From positions 62,001 to 126,000 of the forward strand of contig OX442318.1 of NCBI GenBank assembly GCA_949358305.1: a stretch of 64,000 bases of DNA, given 5' to 3'. Within the stretch, counting starts at the first letter, position 1. Each line of letters starts with the position of its first letter. Positions 46,390 through 55,486 of the stretch are shown here, one piece after another. A program made the position numbers and the translations under genes. The stretch comes from Strigamia acuminata (Eukaryota > Arthropoda > Chilopoda > Geophilomorpha > Linotaeniidae). Below the pieces are notes generated by a model. It had not been told where the DNA came from, ran no database searches, and saw only the letters and a list, made by a program, of their open reading frames with translations.

Positions 46390-46860
46390 TCAACTTCAAT
46401 TTGATTCAAACGAGTTTAGGAAATGTTGGCGTCCAATTATCGAGATTAAACAAGGATTTGTTCGAAATAATGCGCGTTAGTCAACGAATTTCTAAATGTG
46501 GGCTTGAAATGAGCAATTTTTTAAGCCCACATTTAGAAATTCGTTGACTAACGCGCATTATTTCGAACAAATCCTTGTTTAATCTCGATAATTGGACGCC
46601 AACATTTCCTAAACTCGTTTGTTTTTTATTCTTTTTAATTTATGTGTATTTAATTTAGGTATGGCTGATTTTGTTTTTGCTTCGCGGGATGATTGCAAGC
46701 TGTGTTTGAACGCTGTTCTGTTGTCGTAGTGTGTTCGCGAAACAGTTGGATAAGATTAGAGTGGTTTTTGCTAATCACTTGGTTCGAGCAGGACTTTCAT
46801 CGTTTAAAAAAATCAAGGATGTAAACCCGAGAGCGCTTGAAATGATGAATTTTTTTTTAA
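46390..46860 (+). pseudogene. HFM1: HFM1 Sec63-domain exons, with inverted duplication (copy B)
   Basis: SLGNVGVQLSRLNKDLFEIM and RVSQRISKCGLEMS (46408-46515) match the Sec63 exon. 46670-46858 encodes ADFVFASRDDCKLCLNAVLLS, seen in parts, then a TAG where the array copies have Lys, then KQLDKIRVVFANHLVRAGLS and SFKKIKDVNPRALEM. This is the only place where the segment leading into SFKKI is present, so it is the most complete Sec63 copy. The exon is followed by its own reverse complement (46523-46621). Confidence 0.85.
46407..46621. repeat. perfect inverted repeat, 99-bp arms, 17-bp loop
   Basis: The left arm 46407-46505 and right arm 46523-46621 are exact reverse complements over all 99 bases. 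The arms are coding sequence of the HFM1 Sec63 exon. The loop is GAAATGAGCAATTTTTT. Confidence 0.98.
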
Positions 46861-46905
46861 TTGAATGTACCGTAAGTTAATTGATTTTTATTTCATTGAA
46901 AATTC

Positions 46906-47182
46906 AATTTCATTCGAATTTTAAATTCAATTTTATTCGAATTTTAAATTCAATTTTATTCGAATTTTAAATTCAATTTCATTCGAATTTTAAATTCAAT
47001 TTCATTCGAATTTTAAATTCAATTTCATTCGAATTTTAAATTCAATTTCATTCGAATTTTAAATTCAATTTCATTCGAATTTTAAATTCAATTTCATTCG
47101 AATTTTAAATTCAATTTCATTCGAATTTTAAATTCAATTTCATTCGAATTTTAAATTCAATTTCATTCGAATTTTAAATTCA
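46906..47182. repeat. 23-bp minisatellite, about 12 copies
   Basis: Unit ATTCAATTTC + ATTCGAATTTTAA, nearly uniform, with two early copies carrying TTTTATTCG. It lies where the array copies have an AT-rich degenerate intron with related words. 47183-47400 continues as a decayed version. No gene is seen. Confidence 0.95.
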
Positions 47183-47544
47183 TTTATCCAATTTTAAATT
47201 CGATTTTGCTAATGTTTAATTCGATTTTCCTAATGTTAAATTCGTTTTTCAAATTTTTAATTCTATTTTCCGATTTTTAATTTAATTTTTCTAATTTGTA
47301 ATTCAATTTACCTATTTTTTAATTCGTTTTTCCTATTTTTAAATTTAATTTTCCTAATGTTTAGTTCAACTTTTCGATTTTTTATTCAATTTTTCTGATT
47401 TTTTATTCAAAGATGGAATAAATGTTGCAAAAAAGAGTTTTGAGAGCGAAAAAGCGATGACAACAAGCGCACGAGAAAAGGGAAAGAGATAAAGTATAAA
47501 AAAAATTAATAAATAATAATAAATTCCGAAAATTTCCGATTGAT

Positions 47545-47945
47545 TTTATTTTATAGAAATTTACCATCCATCGGTTGTTGAAAAAACAAGACACGAAGAC
47601 GAAAATCACCAGGTTGAAATCATCGAAGAAAAGCGACGTTCCGAAGATAACTCATCTGAATAATTTCGACACGATCACGATCTCGTTTCACAACGGAATT
47701 GACTTTCCGCTTAACTAACAAGCGGCCCCGCAGTGTATTTATTTGTTCGATGATAAGATCGAGATTTGTTTTTTAAATTATTATTTGTTGTTTTTTTTAT
47801 TGCAGAGTTCCTGCGAAGAAAACGTGTGGCATTAACGGATGTAAAAACAGCAAAAAATACTCGTGTTCTCGCACCGATGTTGCATTATGCAGTACAATTA
47901 GAATTTATTGAAATTAAAATAAATTGTACTTTTAATATGTAAATA
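47545..47945 (+). pseudogene. possible HFM1 C-terminal tail exons
   Basis: After an acceptor at about 47551 (TTTTATAG) the frames contain KITHLNNFDTITISFHNGID. After another acceptor at about 47805 (ATTGCAG) there is VPAKKTCGINGC and KNSKKYSCSR. The Cys-rich piece recalls the short Cys/His tail of animal HFM1 proteins, but the spacing is imperfect and the frames are broken. The assignment rests mainly on position. Confidence 0.3.
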
Positions 47946-47958
47946 GAAAATATATTCA

Positions 47959-48127
47959 TAAATTCGTTTTGAATTACTCGCAATATATTTCACCGAAAGC
48001 GCCGACGCCATCTTGCCATCTTTTAATAAAACGAATTTCTTCATAGTTTTTGCCTCGGTTTTTGCTGTGTTTCAAGATGGCGTCGGCGCTTTCGGTGAAA
48101 TATTGCGAGTAATTCAAAACGAATTTA
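47959..48127. mobile_element. fold-back (MITE-like) element with 55-57 bp terminal inverted repeats
   Basis: Arms 47959-48015 and 48073-48127 are inverted copies differing by a two-base AT. They start TAAATTCGTTTTGAATTACT and end in CATCTTG/CAAGATG. The spacer is 57 bp. TA at both outer ends could be a target duplication. The arms share words with the palindromic family (GAGTAAT.CAAAACGA, AGATGGCG). Confidence 0.6.
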
Positions 48128-48326
48128 TTGCTAAAGTGTGTACTAAAATGAGTGCAGAAAAAATAAAGGATTTCTTGTAAGAAATCTAATTTTTATTCGA
48201 GTTCTCACAAGAAGATTTAATTTGCTGAAAAGAGCAAATCCCGTCCGCAGGATGATCAACGCCCAAGATGGCGCTCGGCGCCGGGTTATCAAAACGATTT
48301 TATTTTTAGTTTTCTTTATGTACTAA
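48128..48326 (+). repeat. palindromic family copies left of Gypsy-2
   Basis: TTTTTATTCGAGTT, CAAGATGGCGCT and AAAACGATTTTATTTT words in family order. The next copy is cut at TATTAG by Gypsy-2. Confidence 0.6.
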
Positions 48327-48332
48327 TATTAG

Positions 48333-48591
48333 TGTGATATACGTGGTTGATATTCACTCTATTCGTTTTGATGGCCTAAATTCCGTGCCTTTTGAGGCAC
48401 AGTTGGAAGGAAACATGATCACGCTGTGAATTTCGAGTCAAGACTGATTTATTGTGTCTAGAATATGTGTCGTCAAGTTTGTGTTGCTAGGTTGAAACCT
48501 AGCAACTTAAGAATCAAAGTATTGTTTTAATTAGAGTAACAATTGGTGTACGAAATAAATGAGATTCAAAATCGAGATGTAAGTAAATACA
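48333..48591 (-). repeat. Gypsy-2 3' LTR
   Basis: 259 bp, TG...CA ends. It includes AATAAA and a near-perfect 24-bp palindrome built on GTTGCTAGGTT (about 48480-48503). The minus-strand polypurine tract GAGGGGGGAAGGG lies just upstream (48597-48609) and overlaps the pol stop codon. Confidence 0.94.
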
Positions 48592-48607
48592 TAACACCCT
48601 TCCCCCC

Positions 48608-51600
48608 TCATTTTGGAACATAATCCTTGAGATATTTCGGTTGGTTCTTGAGCCTGTCTGATCTGCGGACGGGCGTGGCCGCTGGTGGAAGGCGGGCCTG
48701 AGCAACAGGAGTCTGAGAGCTTCGTTGGAGCTCAACCAAGCGCTGGGTCAGCACGGCCGGGTCGAGCTGATAAGCCGGTCTAGGAGTCTGGCGATCGGCC
48801 ACGTGAGCTGATACAGTGGCCGTGCGATATACTGGCTCCATAGATGCTGACGGTTGATTTCCGGTCGTAGGTGGTGACCTAATAGCAGATGGCGATGATG
48901 GCTGCAATGGTAATGGTGATAACAATGGTTGATGAGGCGAATTGAGTGAAGTTGTGTTGGGAGAAGGGTCGAACATAGCCGGTGAATACATAGGCGCGCT
49001 ACCCTCCGACGTATGAGGTGATGTGAACGCGGATGATGATGATGAAGAAGAACCCGAGTCAGTTCCCCGTTCTGCAAGCAAGTTTGCTCGCGCTGCAAAA
49101 TCCGAAATTGGATTAAAATGGGGTGATGAAGGTTGAACCAGGGCCGATGCCGCTGGAGGTGTCTGTGGGATAAGGGGCACGGCAGCTGCCGGGGCAAGAC
49201 TGGCCGGAGGGCCTGGTGTTTCCCCCCGAAATTTTCGTAGATGATTCAAATGCCGGACGATTAGATTACCGGCATCTGTACGAATTTCGTAAACCAGTGT
49301 GCCACGCACGGCGACAACCGAGCCCCTGGCCCATTTAGGGGCTTGCGCGAGAAATACGCGATACCAAACTGGTTCACCTAAACGCAAACGCAAAGCAGAA
49401 GGCAGGGCGACGCCAACTGGGTCGGGCTCTCTGGGAAAAACCCAGGTTTGAACCAATTGGTGCCAAACGTCAGCTATTTGACGGTTAAAAAGGCGGACGG
49501 ATGGGGAAATTCCGTCGACACCAGAAGGCGTGGCGTGCTGCGTAAGCAAGATGCGGGGAATGACTAGGTCCCATGCTGTAGATGAAGCTCGTGCTAGCTG
49601 CTCCTTGGTCCATCTAACAGCTTTTTCAGCCCGGCCGTTAGACTGTGGGCTGTACGGAGGTGAAAACAGGTGTGTGATGTGATTGGCTCGAGTAAATTCG
49701 CCCATCTCGCTGGAGCTGAATTGAGGGCCATTGTCGGTGACCAGGACCCGGGGCAGACCATGCGTGGCAAAAAGACGCCTAAATACTGTAATGATTGCCG
49801 CGGATACAGTAGTCCGCATGGCTGCAACCTCAATCCACGCAGAAAATGCGTCGACAACTACCAAAAACATGGTGCTGTGGAGAGGTCCGGCCAAGTCTGC
49901 ATGGATTCGGACCCAGGGGCCGTCGGGAACTGGCCAGGGCACTAAGGGAGCCCGTGGAGACAAGGGGCGCGTTTGCTGACAAGGATTACATTGCGCCACA
50001 AACTGCTCAATGTCACGGGACATCCCTGGCCACCAGACAAATGGTCTGGCCCGGCGCTTCATTGCGACAATTCCAACATGATGGAAATGCAAAGATTGCA
50101 GCAAATCCGGGACCAGAGACCGAGGCAATACTACACGATCATGCACCAACAAAAGCCGGTGTGCAGAAGACATCACACGCCTGCGCTGCCAGTAAGATGA
50201 TGGAACAGCTACAGGGCGTAACGCGGGCCACGATGCAGCTATGTATGCTGCTAAGACCTGAAGGAGGGGGTCGGCTAACGTTGCCTGAACCAAGCGCTCC
50301 CTGGAAATGAATGTAGAATGAGACGTGGACAGGCTTCGAATGTCCGCCGGGTATGCAGCGTCTGACTCAACCCCGAGCGCATCCGGATCAGAAAGAGGCA
50401 AACGGCTCAGGGCATCCGCCTCCCTCAAGTGAGTGCCGGGCCTGTGAAATAAGTCATAATGGTAAGTGCTTAACAACAAGGCCCACCTCAACAGCCTAGG
50501 GCTGATGATGTTTGGGATGGGCTTGTTTGGTCCCAGTATCCCGAGGAGGGGTTTGTGGTCGGTATAAATAGAAACAAAAGTGCCAGCCAAATGGCTATGG
50601 AACTTCTTCAAACCGAACACAATGGCCGCTGCCTCCTTGTCCAGCTGAGCATAGTTCTGCTCAGCCGACGACAAGGTACGTGAGGCATAGGCAACAGGAC
50701 GCTCGGAGCCATCACTCATTTTGTGTGCCAATACAGCACCTAAGCCATATGGCGAAGCATCGCAGATTAGCAACAAAGGCTTCTGTAAATCATAGTAAGT
50801 GAGGACTTCCGGCGACGCTAAGATCTTTTTTAGTTGTTGGAAAGCGGCCTGCTGCGTGGGACCCCACACCCACTCCGCTTCCCTCTGCAGAAGAGCGTAG
50901 AGGGGAGCGGATAGGTGCGCCATCCTCGGGACATAGGAAGCGTAATACACCACCATGCCAAGAAAGGACTTGAGTGTCGTGACGGTCGTTGGAGCTGGAC
51001 AGTCCAAGACTGCCTGGACCTTAGACATTGCAGGAGCTATGCCATGTTGTGTTAATAAATGGCCCAGGTATTGAACACTAGTCCGAACCAACTGACACTT
51101 GTCACGTGAGACCCTCAAGCCCTTGTTGGCAAGTCGATCGAAAACTAAAACTATGGTGTAAAAATGTGATTCAAGGGTCGGGGTTGCAATTAATATATCG
51201 TCCTGATATACTAACACACCAGGCAGACCACGAAATATGCCGTCCACGATGCGTTGGAAGATGCCGGAGGAGGGCGCAGTGCCAAATGGCAAACGTGTAA
51301 CGGCCATGAGACCCCTATGAGTATTGACCGCCACTAATAAAGATGATCGGGCGGTCAAAGGGATCTGCTGATACGCCTGCCTCAGGTCCAAGAGTGTGAA
51401 GTACATGGCATTGGCCAGTCCGGCAAGGAGGTCGGCAACCAATGGTAGAGGATAGGGGTCGGGAAGAATGAACCGATTGACAGTTGCTCTGTAATCTCCA
51501 CACAAACGCAAACCCCCATTGGCCTTGGTGACAACGACCAATGGGGTGGCCCACTCAGAATACTGGATGGGCCGAAAAACCCCCTGGCTAATCAACTGGT

Positions 51601-53629
51601 CAATAGCCACATCCACCAAAGGTCGCTTCGCATGCGGAATGGGTCGTGGGCGAAAGAACACTGGGCGCGTGCCCGGTTGAACATGCAAATCAACGGGAGG
51701 CCCCGTGTAAGTCCCAATGCCGGGCTGGAAAACAATTGCATAATTCTTATGAATGTACCTCACAATTGACTCGGGAGACTGAGGCGGCGGAGGCAAATCC
51801 ATGTTGGATGTTTGAAAAATGTTGGCATGATCAAAGTGCGGTGAAGTGCTGAAACTGTGATTCAAAGGCGAGGTTAAATGAAGTGAAGTTGACAATGAAA
51901 CCTCGCCCTCGTTATGAATTAGTGAATTAATGCACAATGCCTCGTCCACGGCATACGCCAAACCCGGGATTAACCCAAAACGTGCGATAGAGTCGCGTCC
52001 CATAATTGGTGGACCAGGGCTCCGAGTGACCACCACGGGCATCCGGTGAGTGGTGGCATGGACGGTGACCGAAACCAAAACTACACCCAATAACTCAATC
52101 AACGCATGAGGGTAGGCAAATAAATTAATGGCGGCAGGGTACCGCCTTACCACCTGACCAGACTGTTGTTCAATGGCGGTCAAGACATCGGATCCCACGA
52201 CGGTGTACTCGGAGCCTGTGTCCAACTGAAAATGAACAAAAACATGGTTAATATGAGCCTCAACCATGATGGGTGGGAGCAGACACTTATCGCTCTTGAG
52301 ATAGTATAGTGGGTAATCCATGCTTAAATTCGATTCATTAACAAACCCTTGATTGGCATTGGCATTATTCATGTGAGATGAAGGTGAAAGGTTTAATGGC
52401 TGCATATTGGGTTGTTGACCGCCAAGAATGCCAGAGACTGGTGTAGGCACAGCAGCTTGACCACCGGGTGGATGATAAGAGTCGGGTGGAACGTTGGCTG
52501 TCCATTGGTAATCCGACATTGGCTGTGTGGCCACAAAGTTCATCGGGGAGGTCGACTGACGAAAACGAGGAGAGGGTCGCTGAGGAAAGGTCCCCGCTGG
52601 TTGGGGAGAGGATGACCCCGGGCCAAATTGGGTGGCTCGAAGAACATTCTGAGGCGAAGGTTGACCGTTCCTACATACAGCGGCGATGTGTCCTGTGCGA
52701 CCACATGTGCGACAGACAGCAGCCTGAAAAGGGCAGACTGCTCGGGAGTGGGCTTGGCCGCAACCGTTGCACATAAACCTTGAACCCGAAGATGAGCCAA
52801 CGTTAAACCTCTGGAAAGATTGACCAGACTGTCCAAGTCTCCCCGGTGGTCTTGCTACTTGCGCGGTCAGAGTGGCGCCTGGCATACGAGCGCCGTCCCA
52901 TGGTCCCCGCTGTTGGGATCTGCCAGCAGATTTGGCAAAAGGCAACCTGGGCTTAGGGGAGAATCGGTTAGAAGATGTACTGCTCTGCAGCTGGAAAAGA
53001 GCCGCTTGGGGGGCTTGGATGGTGGAAATCTGCTGCATGGGCACTACCGTGGAGGACCTATAGATGGCGTTGCCCTGGGTGGCGGCTTGAAAGCCGATAG
53101 CCATAGATGAAGCTTTGTCCAGAGTGAGATTCTCTTCCCCAAGCAACTTCTGCCGCAGAGGTTCAATTCCAACTCCCCTGATGAGTTGGTCAAGCACAAG
53201 TTGCTCTATTTGCTCGGTCGTGGTTGCTCCCGTCCGTTCTGCGAGACCCCGGAGAGCAGCGATGTAGTTGGACATGGTCTCCTCTGGGGCACGCAGACGT
53301 GAGCCCAACAAATGCCGCTGGACAACCGGGCGAGGTGCGGGGGTGAAGTGCTCCTCAAGTTTCGTAGTGATGTCCACAAAGGTTTGTTTATTCAACTTCT
53401 TGGGGGCAAACAGATTGTGGGCCAGTTGATACGTGGCAGGGCCCACGACAGACAAGAGAAACGCACGCTTTTTGTCGGCTGGAATGGCATTCAGAGTCAC
53501 CAACTCCTCAAAGTGCTCGAGATATAACGACCAGTCCTCAGCAGTAGAACCCAAAAAGGGCACTGGAGTGCCTAAGAGCGCTGGTGGAACGGGGCCAGCA
53601 GGTGCTGCAGGAGGCAACGGAAGAGCCAT
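48608..53629 (-). CDS. Gypsy-2 gag-pol polyprotein
   Basis: 1673 aa from ATG 53629 (context CTC ATG GCT on the minus strand). Order: Pro/Ala-rich start, then gag (Retrotrans_gag-like) to about 220; two zinc knuckles, CNGCGQAHSRAVC and CRTCGRTGHIAAVC (about 290-325); protease FQLDTGSEYTVVG (D about 470); RT with LLDLRQAYQQIPL and VYQDDI (about 808); RNase H (CDASPYGLGA, TDHKPL about 1024); integrase finger ending CNPCQQ, then D about 1243 (HADLAGP), D about 1298 (TDNGPQF) and E about 1334 (GRAEKAV), 35 residues on. The last 250 residues are Pro/Ser-rich low complexity with a Ser run, then RRSDRLKNQP. No env frame follows. There are no stops in 5 kb, so it is probably a recent active lineage. 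Plus-strand open stretches over it are shadows. Confidence 0.96.
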   Translation of the reverse strand: MALPLPPAAPAGPVPPALLGTPVPFLGSTAEDWSLYLEHFEELVTLNAIPADKKRAFLLSVVGPATYQLAHNLFAPKKLNKQTFVDITTKLEEHFTPAPRPVVQRHLLGSRLRAPEETMSNYIAALRGLAERTGATTTEQIEQLVLDQLIRGVGIEPLRQKLLGEENLTLDKASSMAIGFQAATQGNAIYRSSTVVPMQQISTIQAPQAALFQLQSSTSSNRFSPKPRLPFAKSAGRSQQRGPWDGARMPGATLTAQVARPPGRLGQSGQSFQRFNVGSSSGSRFMCNGCGQAHSRAVCPFQAAVCRTCGRTGHIAAVCRNGQPSPQNVLRATQFGPGSSSPQPAGTFPQRPSPRFRQSTSPMNFVATQPMSDYQWTANVPPDSYHPPGGQAAVPTPVSGILGGQQPNMQPLNLSPSSHMNNANANQGFVNESNLSMDYPLYYLKSDKCLLPPIMVEAHINHVFVHFQLDTGSEYTVVGSDVLTAIEQQSGQVVRRYPAAINLFAYPHALIELLGVVLVSVTVHATTHRMPVVVTRSPGPPIMGRDSIARFGLIPGLAYAVDEALCINSLIHNEGEVSLSTSLHLTSPLNHSFSTSPHFDHANIFQTSNMDLPPPPQSPESIVRYIHKNYAIVFQPGIGTYTGPPVDLHVQPGTRPVFFRPRPIPHAKRPLVDVAIDQLISQGVFRPIQYSEWATPLVVVTKANGGLRLCGDYRATVNRFILPDPYPLPLVADLLAGLANAMYFTLLDLRQAYQQIPLTARSSLLVAVNTHRGLMAVTRLPFGTAPSSGIFQRIVDGIFRGLPGVLVYQDDILIATPTLESHFYTIVLVFDRLANKGLRVSRDKCQLVRTSVQYLGHLLTQHGIAPAMSKVQAVLDCPAPTTVTTLKSFLGMVVYYASYVPRMAHLSAPLYALLQREAEWVWGPTQQAAFQQLKKILASPEVLTYYDLQKPLLLICDASPYGLGAVLAHKMSDGSERPVAYASRTLSSAEQNYAQLDKEAAAIVFGLKKFHSHLAGTFVSIYTDHKPLLGILGPNKPIPNIISPRLLRWALLLSTYHYDLFHRPGTHLREADALSRLPLSDPDALGVESDAAYPADIRSLSTSHSTFISRERLVQATLADPLLQVLAAYIAASWPALRPVAVPSSYWQRRRVMSSAHRLLLVHDRVVLPRSLVPDLLQSLHFHHVGIVAMKRRARPFVWWPGMSRDIEQFVAQCNPCQQTRPLSPRAPLVPWPVPDGPWVRIHADLAGPLHSTMFLVVVDAFSAWIEVAAMRTTVSAAIITVFRRLFATHGLPRVLVTDNGPQFSSSEMGEFTRANHITHLFSPPYSPQSNGRAEKAVRWTKEQLARASSTAWDLVIPRILLTQHATPSGVDGISPSVRLFNRQIADVWHQLVQTWVFPREPDPVGVALPSALRLRLGEPVWYRVFLAQAPKWARGSVVAVRGTLVYEIRTDAGNLIVRHLNHLRKFRGETPGPPASLAPAAAVPLIPQTPPAASALVQPSSPHFNPISDFAARANLLAERGTDSGSSSSSSSAFTSPHTSEGSAPMYSPAMFDPSPNTTSLNSPHQPLLSPLPLQPSSPSAIRSPPTTGNQPSASMEPVYRTATVSAHVADRQTPRPAYQLDPAVLTQRLVELQRSSQTPVAQARLPPAATPVRRSDRLKNQPKYLKDYVPK

Positions 53630-54251
53630 GAATATCTTGCTGACCTCAGGAAGGTTTCCCAGGATCTAGTGCAACGCCACTCAACAAATCGCCGCTGATA
53701 ACAGTTTGTCTGGTCGGCTCATCATGAGTGGACATCCATCAAGTTGACACAAGGTCGAACGACGTTGGTGCATGAAGTGCCGGTCACTGGAACTCGTCCC
53801 GATCCAACCTCGTCAAGAACACACGTGCAAATGAATACATGATAACGATTCAAAAAGTCTTATCTGTCTTTTGAAGAGAAACGACATTCATCCGACGTTT
53901 GGACGTCTGCAATCCGTACTCGAGGGAAGATTCCAATACCAGTCGCGTTGGGTGAACGTTCGGGCGGTGAAACGACGTTCAATCGACGTTCGCGGGGTTG
54001 AGAATACTCGCAGACGACGTTCCCAAACATCCGCCGTCAACGCTGTGCTCCATCGCTCTTGGCGGGTCGTGCTGGATGCATGACTGCTATTCCATGGATA
54101 GTCCCTGTTCTATCATCGAACACATACTCCAAAATGATAAAGGAAATTATGGTGATTCACTACGCGACGACACGGCGCAAAATTTCTTGTGTTTTGATCC
54201 CAACAAAGTTGCAACATTCATATTCGAATTACTCACTGTTCACGACGCCAA
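53630..54251 (-). other. Gypsy-2 5' leader and primer site region
   Basis: About 620 bp between the 5' LTR and the gag ATG. Next to the LTR the minus strand reads TTGGCGTCGTGAACAG, in the primer-site position. It starts TGG like a tRNA-CCA complement, but I could not assign the tRNA. Otherwise it is noncoding. Confidence 0.7.
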
Positions 54252-54510
54252 TGTGATATACGTGGTTGATATTCACTCTATTCGTTTTGATGGCCTAAAT
54301 TCCGTGCCTTTTGAGGCACAGTTGGAAGGAAACATGATCACGCTGTGAATTTCGAGTCAAGACTGATTTATTGTGTCTAGAATATGTGTCGTCAAGTTTG
54401 TGTTGCTAGGTTGAAACCTAGCAACTTAAGAATCAAAGTATTGTTTTAATTAGAGTAACAATTGGTGTACGAAATAAATGAGATTCAAAATCGAGATGTA
54501 AGTAAATACA
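54252..54510 (-). repeat. Gypsy-2 5' LTR
   Basis: Same 259 bp as the other LTR. Confidence 0.94.
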
Positions 54511-54672
54511 TATTAGCGCAATGAAAATACACGGAATTCTCGTAATAATTAAATCTACTTTTTATTTGAGTTATTGTAAGAAACGTCATTAACATGTGTT
54601 GCCGGGTCGCCATTTAGCGAATTTCGTCTGAACTTTGTAAGTTCGCAGGAATTCCCCGGGATGGCGCCACCA
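54511..54672 (+). repeat. palindromic family copy right of Gypsy-2
   Basis: Continues the interrupted copy: TATTAGCGCAATGAAAATAC, then TTTTTATTTGAGTTATTG, and a core GCCATTTAGCG...GGGATGGCGCC. Confidence 0.75.
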
Positions 54673-55424
54673 CTTTTTCTGATTTTTTATTCAGTTTATC
54701 CGATTTCTTATTAATTTTTTCGAATTTTAAATTGTTTGGTATTTTTTATTATAAAATTAGAAAGAAATCCAGAATAATGTAACTATTCACAAGTGTCGTC
54801 TTTATTAAAATGGTTCATTTTAGTGGGATGCGGGAGCCATCTCGTAACGGAACTTGGAATATTTCGTTTGTGAGCAGTTAGGCTTACTACTATTTCTTCA
54901 TCAGGTGAATAAAATCGTGGTAATATTTTAATTTTGACGATAACTTGTAGTGATTCAAGTAACTAATTGTAATCGTTACATATTACAGAAGCCAGGCTAC
55001 GAGTGGAAAATGGATACCGTAGTTGGATTGGATAGATGCTGATGAATGCCGCGTGATTGAAATTACTCAATAAATCCCGTACCGGTAAACGCCTAACCTA
55101 ACCTACCCCTCAGTGAGCGCCCGGGCGTCTGGGTGCTTGCCTGTTGTTTTGCCATTAATTTTTTTTGTAATTTCTCGAGAATAAGTGTCGCTGTCATCAG
55201 TTTGCATTATTTGGCGTCAGTTGGTGCTCGAGTCAAAACCGTTGGAGTCGGATGATGAAAGAAGTGAGTTGATCCGCGCACATGTCATAAATTTTCGTTT
55301 TTATTGGGTCGGTTTTTTGGATATAGCCATAACCGTGGTTATAGTGGAGCGTGTAGTGTAGGATCATGGTAGGATTATTTGATTAGATTATTTTTTAAAA
55401 ATAGGTAATGAGTCGGTTGGTACC
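54673..55424. other. anonymous intergenic DNA
   Basis: No recognisable gene. It includes a short CCTAACCTAACCTA run (55094-55107) and a GC-richer patch with CGCCCGGGCG (55119-55128). Confidence 0.4.
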
Positions 55425-55486
55425 GATATTTATTTTAAAAACCACCGTCATGGGCCTCTAATTTACATCGTTTTTCGTGCAAGGTA
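55425..55486 (+). pseudogene. relic of one ENPP6/7-like exon
   Basis: TTTTAAAAACCACCGTC, then GGGCCTCTAATTTACATCGT match the ENPP exon at about 61885-61945 with roughly 85-90% identity by eye over 55-60 bp. Codons equivalent to FKNHR and PPIYIV are recognisable. Nothing else of the gene lies next to it. Confidence 0.7.

Larger units (their letters stand above)
48333..54510 (-). mobile_element. complete Ty3/gypsy element on minus strand (6178 bp)
   Basis: LTRs of 259 bp (48333-48591 and 54252-54510) appear identical. The target duplication TATTAG is at 48327-48332 and 54511-54516, and the target is a TACTAATATTAGCGCA segment of the palindromic family. One long minus-strand gag-pol frame fills most of the interior. 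Confidence 0.96.

Noticed and set aside
49670-53669. Several plus-strand frames over Gypsy-2
   Set aside because: They are shadows of the long GC-rich minus-strand gag-pol frame.
55094-55107. Telomere-like CCTAA repeats
   Set aside because: Only two to three units are present; such short runs are common in invertebrate intergenic DNA.
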